Positions 47,401 to 56,632 of a DNA stretch of 56,632 nt are shown here, in pieces. A program made the translations under genes and the position numbers. Source of the DNA: Amphimedon queenslandica (lineage: Eukaryota > Porifera > Demospongiae > Haplosclerida > Niphatidae). Location of the stretch: positions 133,970 to 190,601 of the forward strand of contig NW_003546304.1 in assembly GCF_000090795.2 (NCBI RefSeq), written 5' to 3'. Each line of letters opens with the position of its first letter. Within the stretch, counting starts at the first letter, position 1. The notes under the pieces were generated by a model. It saw only the letters and a program-made list of their open reading frames with translations. It ran no database searches and was not told the origin of the DNA.

Positions 47401-48238
47401 AAACTGTACATACCATATTTTTTCGCACTCAAATTCTATCTGCCCTTGAATTCCGCATCATCAAGAAGACTGAATAAAATGATATGTGCCCCTGAATTAT
47501 TACCACATATTGCGCATGCGCAGTAGTATTAATACATAATGATAGCTATAAAGGAAGCTCAATAAGCTAATGCAGCTGCTAAGATAAGGAGCTGAAGTCA
47601 TTAGTCTTCACCTTTGAATACAATTCATCCCTGTATTGTACCCGCAGTACTCTGGCTTCTGAAATTTATAGTACTGATAAATAAAATTTAAGGAAATACG
47701 GTATGCATTAAATTTACAGTATGCATTAAAATTACGAAATGTATAGTATTTTTACCTTTACAGCTAGTTCCTGTACTATTAAAGTCCTGGCAGTCAAAAG
47801 TTCCATGATATCTGACACTGTATCCATATCGTGATGGAGGAGACTCTTCCTTAATAAACGAACAACTTTAGCAACTTCAGTAGCATGCACTGTCCCATGG
47901 CCAAGAGAATCATCACTTCCTATCATTGATCACAGTCACAATCAATTCATAATGCTCAATTCATTAGTTCAAATGCAGCAGTATAGCTGCGAGGAGAATT
48001 TGAGGCAAATTTTGTATTTTGAGAGCCATTTGCCAAATTAAAACCCATGTTAATGGCACCTGGCCAAAAATCCACTTAATTAAAATTCACTGATGATCTA
48101 AAATCTAGAAAGTTGCTAAAATCAACCCCTCCAATACAACATAATTACATGAATATGTTCACTGAGTAGCGTGGCTAATCAGCTCCAAAAATTACCTTCA
48201 ACGTAGCTGACAAATTTTACCATAGCACCGGCCAACAT
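44491..48238 (-). CDS. TAF1A: TAF1A-like RNA polymerase I SL1 subunit
   Basis: Ten phase-consistent exons (48238-48196, 47919-47756, 47306-47205, 47100-47021, 46966-46870, 46366-46247, 45688-45600, 45197-45067, 44935-44824, 44524-44491) encode 323 residues. The protein is all-helical and TPR-like, without signal peptide or TM segment. Landmarks are KVVRLLRKSLLHHDMDTVSD, GLELIYILILKGMTKEAFEV, MTYYVKSLVRLGRTDQAVSL, TTYRLLIEILTS, LEPSSREAVALVNSLL and NFMDYPTNWSNLSGLSLLSK. The order and spacing resemble TAF1A (TAFI48), a subunit of the TBP-containing selectivity factor SL1 that positions Pol I at rDNA promoters. Human TAF1A is about 450 residues, so this is short, and the N-terminus may be incomplete. 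A leading 5' UTR exon with a GTAAGA donor at about 48330 is likely. The small last exon (RLQDYTASRA) is the least certain. Confidence 0.55.
45820..46110. repeat. Inverted 186-bp satellite units in a TAF1A-like intron
   Basis: TTTCTGCACAACATAAGCAC, TGGAGTAGCTCCAAAAATTC and CTCTCCTAGCCATTT match the inverted form of the 51.4-52.9 kb units. Confidence 0.6.
47984..48145. repeat. Foldback element (GGAAATTTTGGAGG family, diverged)
   Basis: GAGGAGAATTTGAGGCAAAT ... TTGCTAAAATCAACCCCTCC, with internal GAGAGCCATTTGCCAAATTA, matches the 8240-8449 layout. It lies in the first coding intron of the TAF1A-like gene. Confidence 0.5.
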
Positions 48239-48514
48239 TCCTAAAAATACCTCAAATTAGATCCTCTCAGTCTCTATACTATAGAATAGACTGTGCGATT
48301 GTTATTGCTAGGAAAAAAGATGTCTCTTACCTTCTTGGTTCACCTTTCCTTAAACCATGTGCCCGCTCACGCGCGCACGTGTTAAAGGTAGGCGTGATTT
48401 GATTGAAGGTGTGGCTACTTTGGGAGGAGCGAAAAGAGGATCTAGCTCGATCAACAAGCAAGAGGACTTTGCTGCAGCAAAACTTGTGTTATCCTGTCTA
48501 AATTTGATTGAATA

Positions 48515-49252
48515 ATGTCATCCAAGTGTCCAGCCTGTTCTAAAACTGTTTATTTTGGTGAGACCCTTGTATTTGCATTGGTTTATTATTAATTCTGTTA
48601 GCCTTTTGAACCCGAGTTTAAACCCCATTGTCTTGTCAATAGGCGAATGCATGCTAGGCAGCATTGCTGTAGCCTCAAAAGTGTACCGCCAGCAGCAGCT
48701 ATTAAAATATGATACACATGCAGTAGCCATTGTAATATTATATTGCAGTGATACTGGCGTGAGAATTTGATTTATATTTGAATGTGGAGGTGATAGAATG
48801 ACTCACCATTATTATAGAAAGATCTGAAGCAACATATCATCTCATGTACAATTCATGTCATTAGTCTTGTCCATCTAAACCAACACTCTCTTGTTATTGA
48901 AAAGTATAATAATAGAATAAACATACAATGTGCAGTACTTTTTCTCAGCCACTAATCTCCTGCACAGAGGATACCATCAACTGACTGCTCCTATCTTTTT
49001 TATGTATAGCTGAACGTGTTAGTAGCTTGGGCAAAGACTGGCACCGTCCTTGTTTGAAATGTGTGAAGTGTAAGAAGACCCTCAACCCTGGTGGGCATGC
49101 TGAGGTATATGTCACATCCCCTCTCCTCCCTCTTTCATTCTAACTCTCTACCTTAGCATGAAGGCAAGCCATATTGTAACCAGCCATGTTACAGTGCATT
49201 GTTTGGTCCTGGTGGATTTGGTAGAGGTGGAACAGAGTCACACAAGTACTGA
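48515..49252 (+). CDS. CRIP1: Cysteine-rich intestinal protein, single LIM domain
   Basis: Three exons (48515-48557, 49010-49104, 49157-49252) encode 77 residues, the same length as human CRIP1. The single LIM domain is complete: C-x2-C (KCPACSK), H-x2-C in WHRPCLKC, C-x2-C (KCVKCKKTL), and the second zinc site closing with [13 protein letters not shown]. It is followed by the family's typical [12 protein letters not shown] tail. The product is a small zinc-binding adaptor in cytosol and nucleus with no catalytic activity. The gene is divergent from the TAF1A-like gene, with 276 bp between start codons. Orthology is to the CRIP1/CRIP2/CRIP3 group; CRIP1 is the best fit by length. Confidence 0.93.
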
Positions 49253-49896
49253 TAAGGTATGTGGCTTCTTAAAACAACACTGCATTGTGCTGATTATGGC
49301 AATGTACATGTACATGTACCATACTTCATTCTATAGTCAGACAGACTGGAGCTCATTGTGCTTTTATTTGACTAAAAAATTATTAAGTCTAAGCAATTCA
49401 CCTGAATCCCTCTGTCATCATTTCTTGTTCCTTTCCTCTGAAACTAGACACTTATTAAATCATAGGGAGTGGTTAGGTATTTATACAAACAGAATGTTAT
49501 TTCTACCAGCCATAAAGTAATTTGTGCAGGTTGTGCTTCATGAATGAGCAAGTGATAACAAATTGTTCCTTTTGCACTACACAATACCTGTAAGCATAAT
49601 GCTTCAGGTATGAATACCTTTCAATGGTACTACACTACATTACTTATTAGTATTGAGTTCTCAATAATTATCTCATGGTTGTGCAGTTACACTTGGCATC
49701 TTGTTTATTACATTTTTCTCTTATCTCTCTAGCTAAATACTTTTAGGCTATCATTTTATCGAAAAAGAAAAAAGAAACAAACAAAACTTCAATTTACCTT
49801 CAATTATAATAAACATAAGAGATTTTTTGTCTATTACATTAATAATTGTCTCTTAGCAAATGAAACTATACCCACCCAACCATTACTAGTCTCTTA
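49253..49896. other. Intergenic between CRIP1 and FUOM (convergent)
   Basis: Only 3' UTR-like AT-rich sequence is seen. The 120-codon plus-strand frame overlapping CRIP1 exon 3 is a shadow frame. Confidence 0.5.
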
Positions 49897-50637
49897 TCAT
49901 TCCTCAGGGTGCAGCACCCCCTTCTTGAGTATCACATTACCATACAGTGCTTCTTCTCCTGTTGCAACAACAGCAAAGGCTGTCTTTGCTCTCTCGTAGA
50001 ATGCAAAACGTTCTATCATTTCAAATCCAATGTCTTTTCCTTCAGCCTGTGAAATTTAATAAAATTCCGTTAATTTGTATGTATACATACAATGTATCAA
50101 CATAAACGTTAAGTAAACATTACATGCTAAATTGTACAGTTAATTACATTTGACGCCATGCAAAAATATAAATATTTTATGTAGATTATGTCCTATATAG
50201 CTAACTTGTTGAAGGATACTTTTATATTGCTCCCATATTGGTGTCTTTAGTCCTGCCTTCTTGTCATTATGTACCAATTCCATCAGCATTGCTATTACCA
50301 TGTGAGAGCAATAATATAACTTCACTTCTCTACAGTTCTTACCTGGTCGAGGTACATATGTATCCAGTGGCAGTAGTGATGTTATTGCTTTTAATAATGG
50401 TGGTATTGCGTGACCATCAGCTCTTATTAACTCTGGGCCATGCCTGAATCAAGACAAAAATTTAAGTGGGTGGATGTAAAACTGTAATAGATAGATAGAT
50501 CTATACTTTTACCTGCAGATTGATGCTGAAGGAAAGTTTGCATCTGCTAGCACAATCTCATCTCCGTGCCCCATACGAGCCAAGACTGACAGCAGAGAAG
50601 GATTGATTATCCTTGGGATCCCTTTTAAAATCACCAT
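49897..50637 (-). CDS. FUOM: L-fucose mutarotase (RbsD/FucU family)
   Basis: Four exons (50637-50513, 50443-50343, 50291-50206, 50046-49897) encode 153 residues; human FUOM has 154. It starts [20 protein letters not shown] and contains the family signature [20 protein letters not shown], with the His and Asp used for anomer exchange. Then come [35 protein letters not shown], the C-terminal [20 protein letters not shown] and [10 protein letters not shown]. The enzyme interconverts alpha and beta anomers of L-fucose in the cytosol, supporting the salvage route to GDP-fucose. The start lies 168 bp after the preceding same-strand ZU5 gene's stop. Confidence 0.96.
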
Positions 50638-50805
50638 TTTTAGTTTTTACAATTTCAACAAGCTTGCCACACCCTTTTTCAGCAACCAGAGAGCTAATTA
50701 AAAAAGTAATTAGTCCAATTACCATAGGCTTTCCTAATAGTCTAAGCTGAAATAAAATCAAATTCAATAATAATAATAACAGTAATAATTATATCAATTT
50801 AAAAC

Positions 50806-53448
50806 TCAGTGATATGTAATGACGTGAGGCATTTTAACAATACATATAAGATTGAGGCCAGTCTCCCCATAAGAGTAGCATCCATCCTCATTCTCAGCAA
50901 AGAACTTTCCCCCCGGGACTAGTTTGAATGGATATGGAGGCTCTGGATGATTAGTGATCGATGCAATAGCAAACCCAAGATACCCAGTATTGTGATGAGG
51001 CTGCAGTGCAACACAGTGCTGCATCCAAACACCAACAGGCTTCAGGAGAGGCTTGGTAATACCGATAGAGTATATTGCACTGACAACATTGGCTCCGTCA
51101 GGGAACTGATACTTTCCTGCAACAAAGACAGCCGTTGCAACCTCACAGGAGTCTCCTGGAGAAAGAGAGCCTGATGGTAGCGTGAGTTTAAGACCCATGT
51201 CCTTCCAATCAAGGATTTGTGTATGATCACCACTGACTGCAAAGAGTTTCTTTCCAGCCAAGTAATGCCCTTTGACTTGATCTAAAGGAAAAGATATGAA
51301 AATTATTATTGCACACATGGTTATACAGTAGCTCCCATCCTAAGAAATGATGGATCATACTGATAGGAGACCTGAGACCACTTTTAAATAGACCTAAACT
51401 TCTATTTTGTATTATTGTCCCTCTGATAAAAAATCATCCTACTAAATTTTGCCAAATATGAAAAGGAGAAGAGTCTCATTTTTATAATTTTTCCTGATAC
51501 ATATACATGTACTTATACTATTCATGAAATTTGAGCTGATTCTGATAAAATTTGATTTTTTTAATGAATTTTTAAAGTTGCTCCAAACTCGGGCCAAAGT
51601 CCCTATAGTACAGGGTTCTTGGTCAAATTTCGCCAAAAATGAAAACGAGAGAATTCTCCATTTTTATAACTTTTTCTGATACATATACATGTACTTATGT
51701 TGTGTATCAAATTTGAGCTGATTCCGATCACAATCAAATTTTTCACAAATTTTTAAAGTTGCTCCAAAATCTGGCCAAAGTCCCTGTACTATAGTATAGG
51801 GTTCTTGGTCAAATTTTGCCAAAAATGAAAACAAGAGAATTCTCCATTTTAATAACTTTTTCTGATGCATATACATGTACTTATGTTGTGTAGAAATTTT
51901 GAGCTGATTCCGATCACAATTGAATTTTTCATGAATTTTTAAAGTTGCTCCAAAATCGGGCCAAAGTCCCTGTACTATAGTACAGGGTTCTTGGTCAAAT
52001 TTCGCCAAAAATGAAAACGAGAGAATTCTCCATTTTAATAACTTTTTCTGATACATATACATGTACTTATGTTGTGTAGAAACTTTGAGCTGATTCCGAT
52101 CACAATTGAATTTTTCATGAATTTTTAAAGTTGCTCCAAAATCGGGCCAAAGTCCCTGTACTATAGTACAGGGTTCTTGGTTAAATTTCGCCAAAAATGA
52201 AAACGAGAGAATTCTCCATTTTTATAACTTTTTCTGATACATATACATGTACTTATGTTGTGTAGAAATTTTGAGCTGATTCCGATCACAATTGAATTTT
52301 TCATGAGTTTTTAAAGTTGCTCCAAAATCGGGCCAAAGTCCCTGTACTATAGTACAGGGTTCTTGGTCAAATTTTGCCAAAAATGAAAAGGAGAAAACTC
52401 TCCATTTAAATAATTTCTCCTGATACATATACTTATACTGTGCATGAAGTGAGCTGATTCCAATAAAATTAGATTTTTTAAATGAATTTTTAAAGTTGCT
52501 CAAAAATCATATCAAAGTCCCTGTACTTTAGTACAGGGTTCTTTGACCAAATTTCGCAAAAAAAAAAATTAATAGGAGAAAATTCTCCATTTAAATAATT
52601 TCTTCATATACATGTACTTATGTTATGCATGAAGTTTGAACTGACTCCAATCAATTTTGAATTTTTTTAAGTTGCTCAAAAAATTGAACCTAACGCCCTG
52701 TACTTTAGTACAGGGACTTTGGCCAAATTTTGTCAAAAATGAAGACAAGAAATTTCTTCATTTTTATAAGTTTTTCTGACACATACACATGTACTTATGT
52801 TGTGTAGAACGTTTGGCCTGATTGTGATCAAATTTGGATTTTTTATGAATTTCTAAAGTATTTCGAAAGCTGTTTGTCAGCTCATGAAGTGTTCTATTTA
52901 ACTCATTTAGCAAGCTTTGTGGGAAACTAACCCTGGTGGGTGGGAAGTGTAATAATTTTCATAAAGTATTATTCATTATTACTGTATATAAATTGTAATT
53001 AATGCAAAACCACAATAATTAATAGTGACATGGCACCATGCGTGGGAATTAAGGCTATGAAACATGCATGTTACATGTACTGTAGCACTCCTAATACCCA
53101 AACCCAAACAAACTAGGAATTTGGAAAACCACAGTCATCCTTGTTATTAAACAAAGCTGGCATATCTATAACAGTATGATACGATATGTCTTCATTAGGT
53201 TTGGCTGTAAAGGTGTGGTACATGTCTACCTACTAATAATACCATGCTGCATACCAAATTAGTCAGTGTTGCAAATAAAAAACAAACCTAAACAATCCTG
53301 AAGAAAGCTTTTGGGAGGTTCCTCTATAATAAAATAATGACAAAAAATTACGTAAAATAAAGACAATATAATGTTGATAGTCCTCACTCTCTTGAGCTTC
53401 TTCTTTTTCGTCTTGACCTTCAGCATCTTTTAGAGGCTCGTCAGCCAT
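50806..53448 (-). CDS. Small ZU5-domain protein
   Basis: Exons 53448-53388, 53323-53288 and 51281-50806, joined in phase 1 twice, encode 190 residues. The acidic, disordered N-terminus (MADEPLKDAEGQDEKEEAQE) leads to a ZU5-type beta domain: MGLKLTLPSGSLSPGDSCEV, FPDGANVVSAIYSIG, LLKPVGVWMQHCVAL, PFKLVPGGKFFAE. In the family, ZU5 occurs in ankyrins, UNC5, ZO-1 and PIDD, usually beside Death domains; here it stands alone. A terminal alternative exists: a weak donor near 50830 could join an exon at 50755 (LRLLGKPMVIGLITFLISSL), which overlaps FUOM. I prefer the simple stop at 50806. The second intron is 2.0 kb and contains the satellite array. The start is 55 bp from the divergent sulfotransferase start. 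Confidence 0.7.
51420..52870. repeat. 186-bp satellite array with palindromic core, about eight units
   Basis: GGGTTCTTGG recurs near 51613, 51799, 51985, 52171, 52357, 52537 and (diverged) 52711, a period of 186 bp that decays at one end. Each unit contains the palindrome CCCTGTACTATAGTACAGGG or a variant, a TACATGTACTTATGTTGTG segment and GCTCCAAAATCGGGCCAAAG. Since 186 is a multiple of three, long frames up to 176 codons run through it; they are artefacts. The array sits inside the ZU5 gene intron. Confidence 0.95.
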
Positions 53449-53503
53449 TTTTAATAAAAAGGTGTGGCCAAGCCTATTAGATTATATTAATGTTAGATGG
53501 AGT
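53449..53503. promoter_or_regulatory. 55-bp divergent promoter interval (ZU5 gene / sulfotransferase A)
   Basis: Only 55 bp separate the start codons. The interval is AT-rich with GGTGTGGCC near the ZU5 side. A shared promoter is inferred from geometry alone. Confidence 0.45.
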
Positions 53504-55156
53504 ATGGTGCTGAGAACAAGGAAGCTGGTCTTTTTCTTGCTGGTAATGGCGTTTCTGTACATGCTATGGTCTTTTAAAGTCGTTTTATATGAGGAACCCA
53601 CTTCTGTTCAACCCTGTGAGCAATCAAATACATAAAAATTAGATATTTATACATGTATAGATGATAGTTTCATTATACAAACTTCCTATTTGTGAGGTGC
53701 ACTTTTCTCTTTCTTCCTCACAGCAAACCTCAAGCGTATTTTACATACTCCAGCTACTGCTGATTCACCTGATAGCATTGCTGTATCAGAAGAGGCTTAT
53801 AGTTTAACTACTGAAGCCAGTTCGGCTGTCTCCAGACATACTCATGATACTCCTCACTCCAGCTCCATCTCTGAACTGCCAGAGATTTTTAGAAGAGGCC
53901 TGGTAAGAAAAACAAGAGAGGGAGGCCGTGGAGTGATATGGGAAGGGAATTTGGGCTATAATTAGCTATTGTATACTACTTTAGTGGCAGAGAGTGCAAG
54001 TTGCTGCTTTTTGTCAGAGACACGGCTTCTCTGGTCTTAACCACACTTTACCTGATGCTAACTATTCATTCCGAAGCGAAGTATTTCGTCACATGATCTA
54101 CGATAATAAAAGCCAAAGTCTGTTCTGTTTCATGCCCAAGGTATTAACTTATTAAAATTATATGCATCATGTTGACTGTAATTGTTTACCTCAACACTTT
54201 TGTTTTGTCAATTGTGTTGCTTTGATAGCCATCAGTATCAGTTTCTGTAATATCATGCACAAAATTCTTCCTTATTTTTGGGGCAATAACATAGCAGTTT
54301 TCTTTTCTAAATTAACATTGTTTTGACTTTATATAGTAAGTAGTAGCAAGAGTAGTAGTACTCTAAAGACATAACTACCATATTTTTACTCTATTATTAT
54401 TATTATTATTATTATATTATTATTATTAATCTCAATACTCATTGATAGGTTGGCTGCACAAACATGAGATCAACATTGCTCCTTTCGCATAACCTCATAC
54501 CTGCTTTCCTTCCAAGAATGAACAGGAAGAAGTATCTCGTGGAAAAGAAACTTGAGAGAGCAATGAAAACGATTGCATTCACAAATGACAGACTAACTGA
54601 TGAGGAGAGACTCAGAATAATTCGTACATACAAAAGATTCACAATATTGAGGCATCCATTGGAACGACTTCTATCAGCTTATATTGACAAGATAAGGGAC
54701 CCAAAGACTAGTGATGGGTCTCCTTTGTCTTATTTTGATCGCTTGAAGGATGCCATTTTGAGTGCTACTGGTGTGCATGGTAATGCCAATGTCTCATTCA
54801 ATGCATTCCTTCAATGGCTAGTGTCTCAGGACTATACTGCACTTAATGAGCACTTTATGCCTCAATATTATAACTGTGAGCCATGTAGAATGGACTATCA
54901 TTTTTATGGAAACTTTGAGAACTTTAGTGAAGATGCTAATAGTATACTAGAGGAGTTTAAGCCTGGCTTGAGGCTTGCTATAAGTGATAGCTATCACAAG
55001 CAGACATCAACAACATCCTTACTGATGAGCTCATACTATGCCGGAGTACCACCGTGGCTTAAGAAAGCATTGCACGAGAATTTATCTCTCGAGTTAGAAT
55101 TTTATCATTGTTTGTTTCCTCAGCATGAACACTTGACAAAGGAATTACTTTCTTAA
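53504..55156 (+). CDS. Carbohydrate sulfotransferase A (HNK-1 type, Golgi)
   Basis: Exons 53504-53615, 53724-53902, 53985-54140 and 54449-55156 encode 384 residues. A type II membrane anchor (LVFFLLVMAFLYMLWSF, residues 8-24) precedes a Ser/Thr-rich stem (about 38-95). The catalytic domain carries the 5'-phosphosulfate loop LFCFMPKVGCTNMRSTLL (exon 3/4 junction) and the 3'-phosphate motif FTILRHPLERLLSAYIDKI. Later landmarks are FNAFLQWLV, NEHFMPQYYNCEPC and YHFYGNFENF. This is the family of CHST8-14 and HNK-1ST, which move sulfate from PAPS to GalNAc, GlcA or related residues of glycans in the Golgi lumen. The exact acceptor sugar cannot be read from sequence. A related gene follows in tandem. 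Confidence 0.9.
54395..54429. repeat. (TTA)n microsatellite
   Basis: A run of TTA/TAT trinucleotides in the last intron of sulfotransferase A. Confidence 0.8.
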
Positions 55157-55318
55157 TTTTTTTATATTAACTTTATAAATTATTTCTAATTAATCGAATA
55201 TCGATGAATATTTTGATTTAATCAAAATTAATGCTTTTTATAGTTTTATTCATTGCGCGCGTCATTATTGGAGAGGAGGGCCTGGGCGACTGTCCAAACA
55301 CTGACTCGCAGTGAATGG

Positions 55319-56632
55319 ATGGAACTTCAACTACATCTTGTACCATTCGTGTATCTCAGGAACAACAGGTAAATAATTGTACCCTAAACCTTTTGCTGCA
55401 TAAATTTAATCATAACTGAAATTGACTAAAGTTTTGTCATGCCTGCAGAAAGAAGCTGTTGGTAGTCCTGCTGTTGATAGTATCACTGGCTATCATTCGT
55501 GTCAGTATCAGAGCACAAGTTCAAGATGACAGTAGTGTAATACGCACAGTTCAAAGATCTAAAATGGACCCGCCTAGTAGAACAAGAGGTAGATCTATTC
55601 TGTCAGTATTTTGTGTTATGAATATGTAGGCTACTGCACACTGAGATTGCCATTTGAATTGTGGGAAATCAATGTTGCATGTCTTGTATTATACGTGTAT
55701 ATCTTGTTACTGTACAGAGTATCAGAACCTTTCTTTCCCCAGCTTACTTGCATCGTTCCAATCTTGTAAATGACAGTGATCCGGTTATAAGCTCACCTCA
55801 AAACAAGAATCAAGTGGAGAGAGAAAGAGTATGTTACAATAACACAAGAATGGTTGAGTAGATTTCCTGCCATTTTTAGTTTCAAAGGAAACAGATACAC
55901 AGCTTTTGCACACACCACAAACGCCGTAGGAGATACTTTTCATTCCCATCTGAGAGCGATCAAAGAAAAAGACTATTCAGTCGTCTTCTGTTTGATGACA
56001 AACATCACGCTATACTCTGCTTTGTGGAACAGACTGGATGCACTGACTTGATAGGTACTATCATAAGGAGTTGGACTGGTAGCAGTTCATCAAGTGATGA
56101 ATATACTATCAAAGGAGACAGCTTTGCTGACAAGAATTTGACAGATACTGCAAGAAGAAAGAAAGTGCGCTCAAACTATAAAATAATGGTGGTTAGGAAC
56201 CCATTGGAGAGACTGGTTCTGAGCTATAAGAATTTAATAGAGCCTCCATTGACGAGTTTACACTTTGTCTTTCCTAACGACATCAAATTAGAGATACTAA
56301 TGCGCTATAGGTCAAGGGAATACAGGGAATGGAAAACAGAGGGAATGAAGTACCCACTGAATGTGACATTCATGGAATTTGTGCTATACTATGTCAATGA
56401 AGAAAGCGAAGACCTTGACCCACACTTTCAAACAATGACAGACCTGTGTCATCCCTGTCGCATACACTATGACTTTTATCCAAATACCAAAACTTGCAGT
56501 GAAGACATCAATGCAATCACTAGTAAACTCTCAATAAACTCAACATCAACCAATCACCATGATCAGTATCAAGAGAAGCTCCTACTTACTGAGTATTATT
56601 CTCAGCTCCCTAAGAGGCTAAAGAAGAAATTA
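55319..56632 (+). CDS. Carbohydrate sulfotransferase B (HNK-1 type), 3' end outside window
   Basis: Exons 55319-55368, 55449-55588, 55743-55828 and 55880 to the window edge give 343 residues so far. ATG 55319 is chosen because it places the anchor KKLLVVLLLIVSLAIIRVSI in frame. The short frames visible in this stretch are out of phase, and the intron 55829-55879 removes an in-frame TAG. The 3'-phosphate motif is intact (IMVVRNPLERLVLSYKN), and PHFQTMTDLCHPCRIHYDFY matches the C-terminal family block. The 5'-phosphosulfate loop reads LCFVEQTGCTDLIGTII, so the Pro-Lys pair present in gene A (CFMPKVGCT) is replaced by Glu-Gln. Loss of that Lys may weaken or abolish PAPS use. It is a tandem, diverged paralogue of gene A. 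Confidence 0.85.

Noticed and set aside
50558..50767. Minus frame LRLLGKPMVIGLITFLISSL as an extra ZU5-gene exon
   Set aside because: It needs a weak donor (GTTAAA) and would overlap the FUOM start codon region in another frame. It is kept only as an alternative.
51664..52194. 176-codon minus-strand open frame
   Set aside because: It lies wholly in the 186-bp satellite. The period is a multiple of three, so a frame can stay open through repeats; the repeated peptide blocks mirror the DNA units.
55854..56051. 65-codon plus frame in sulfotransferase B
   Set aside because: It is out of phase with the conserved sulfotransferase motifs; removing intron 55829-55879 restores the true frame.

Overview
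The window looks like genomic DNA of a marine sponge (Porifera), most likely Amphimedon queenslandica or a close relative. This is inferred, not proven. The sequence is AT-rich, genes are small and tightly packed with many 40-150 bp GT-AG introns, neighbours often share very short divergent promoters, and several proteins carry domains known to be expanded in sponges (Death, ZU5, AMOP/vWD, TRAF-type zinc fingers). All CDS coordinates below are genomic spans; exon limits are given in the evidence and come from splice signals plus phase-consistent reading frames.

Layout. (1) 0.9-4.4 kb holds a single-exon gene of an unrecognised family with a possible N-myristoylation start, and a frameshifted paralogue. 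(2) 5.3-12.0 kb, minus strand, holds seventeen exons of the nuclear pore membrane glycoprotein NUP210, which stop after about 40% of the expected protein. (3) 12.4-16.0 kb is a small secreted-protein cluster: a 71-residue peptide, an anti-lipopolysaccharide-factor (ALF)-like peptide and, tail to tail with it, a gene encoding signal peptide + Death domain + ALF-like domain. (4) 16.1-18.7 kb is a RECQL helicase, head to head with the Death-ALF gene across 55 bp. (5) 19.0-23.3 kb encodes a 1253-residue type I membrane receptor-like protein (IgGFc-binding, AMOP, vWD, EGF, TM, tyrosine-containing tail). (6) 23.95-24.17 kb, minus strand, is a paralogue of the 71-residue peptide with a conserved promoter. 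(7) 24.3-44.4 kb contains no intact gene that I can support. It is a 20 kb tract of tandem duplications, foldback elements, a 13-copy dispersed motif, and relics of TRAF-like and RBR-like ubiquitin ligases. (8) 44.5-53.4 kb carries a TAF1A-like gene (minus), CRIP1 (plus), fucose mutarotase FUOM (minus) and a small ZU5-domain gene (minus), whose 2 kb intron holds a 186-bp satellite array. (9) 53.5 kb to the end carries two tandem HNK-1-type carbohydrate sulfotransferases; the second runs off the window.

The strongest candidate for something undescribed is the secreted-type Death-domain/ALF fusion, next to a stand-alone ALF-like gene that shares its exon structure. If real, it joins an extracellular LPS-binding fold to a domain normally used for cytosolic innate signalling.
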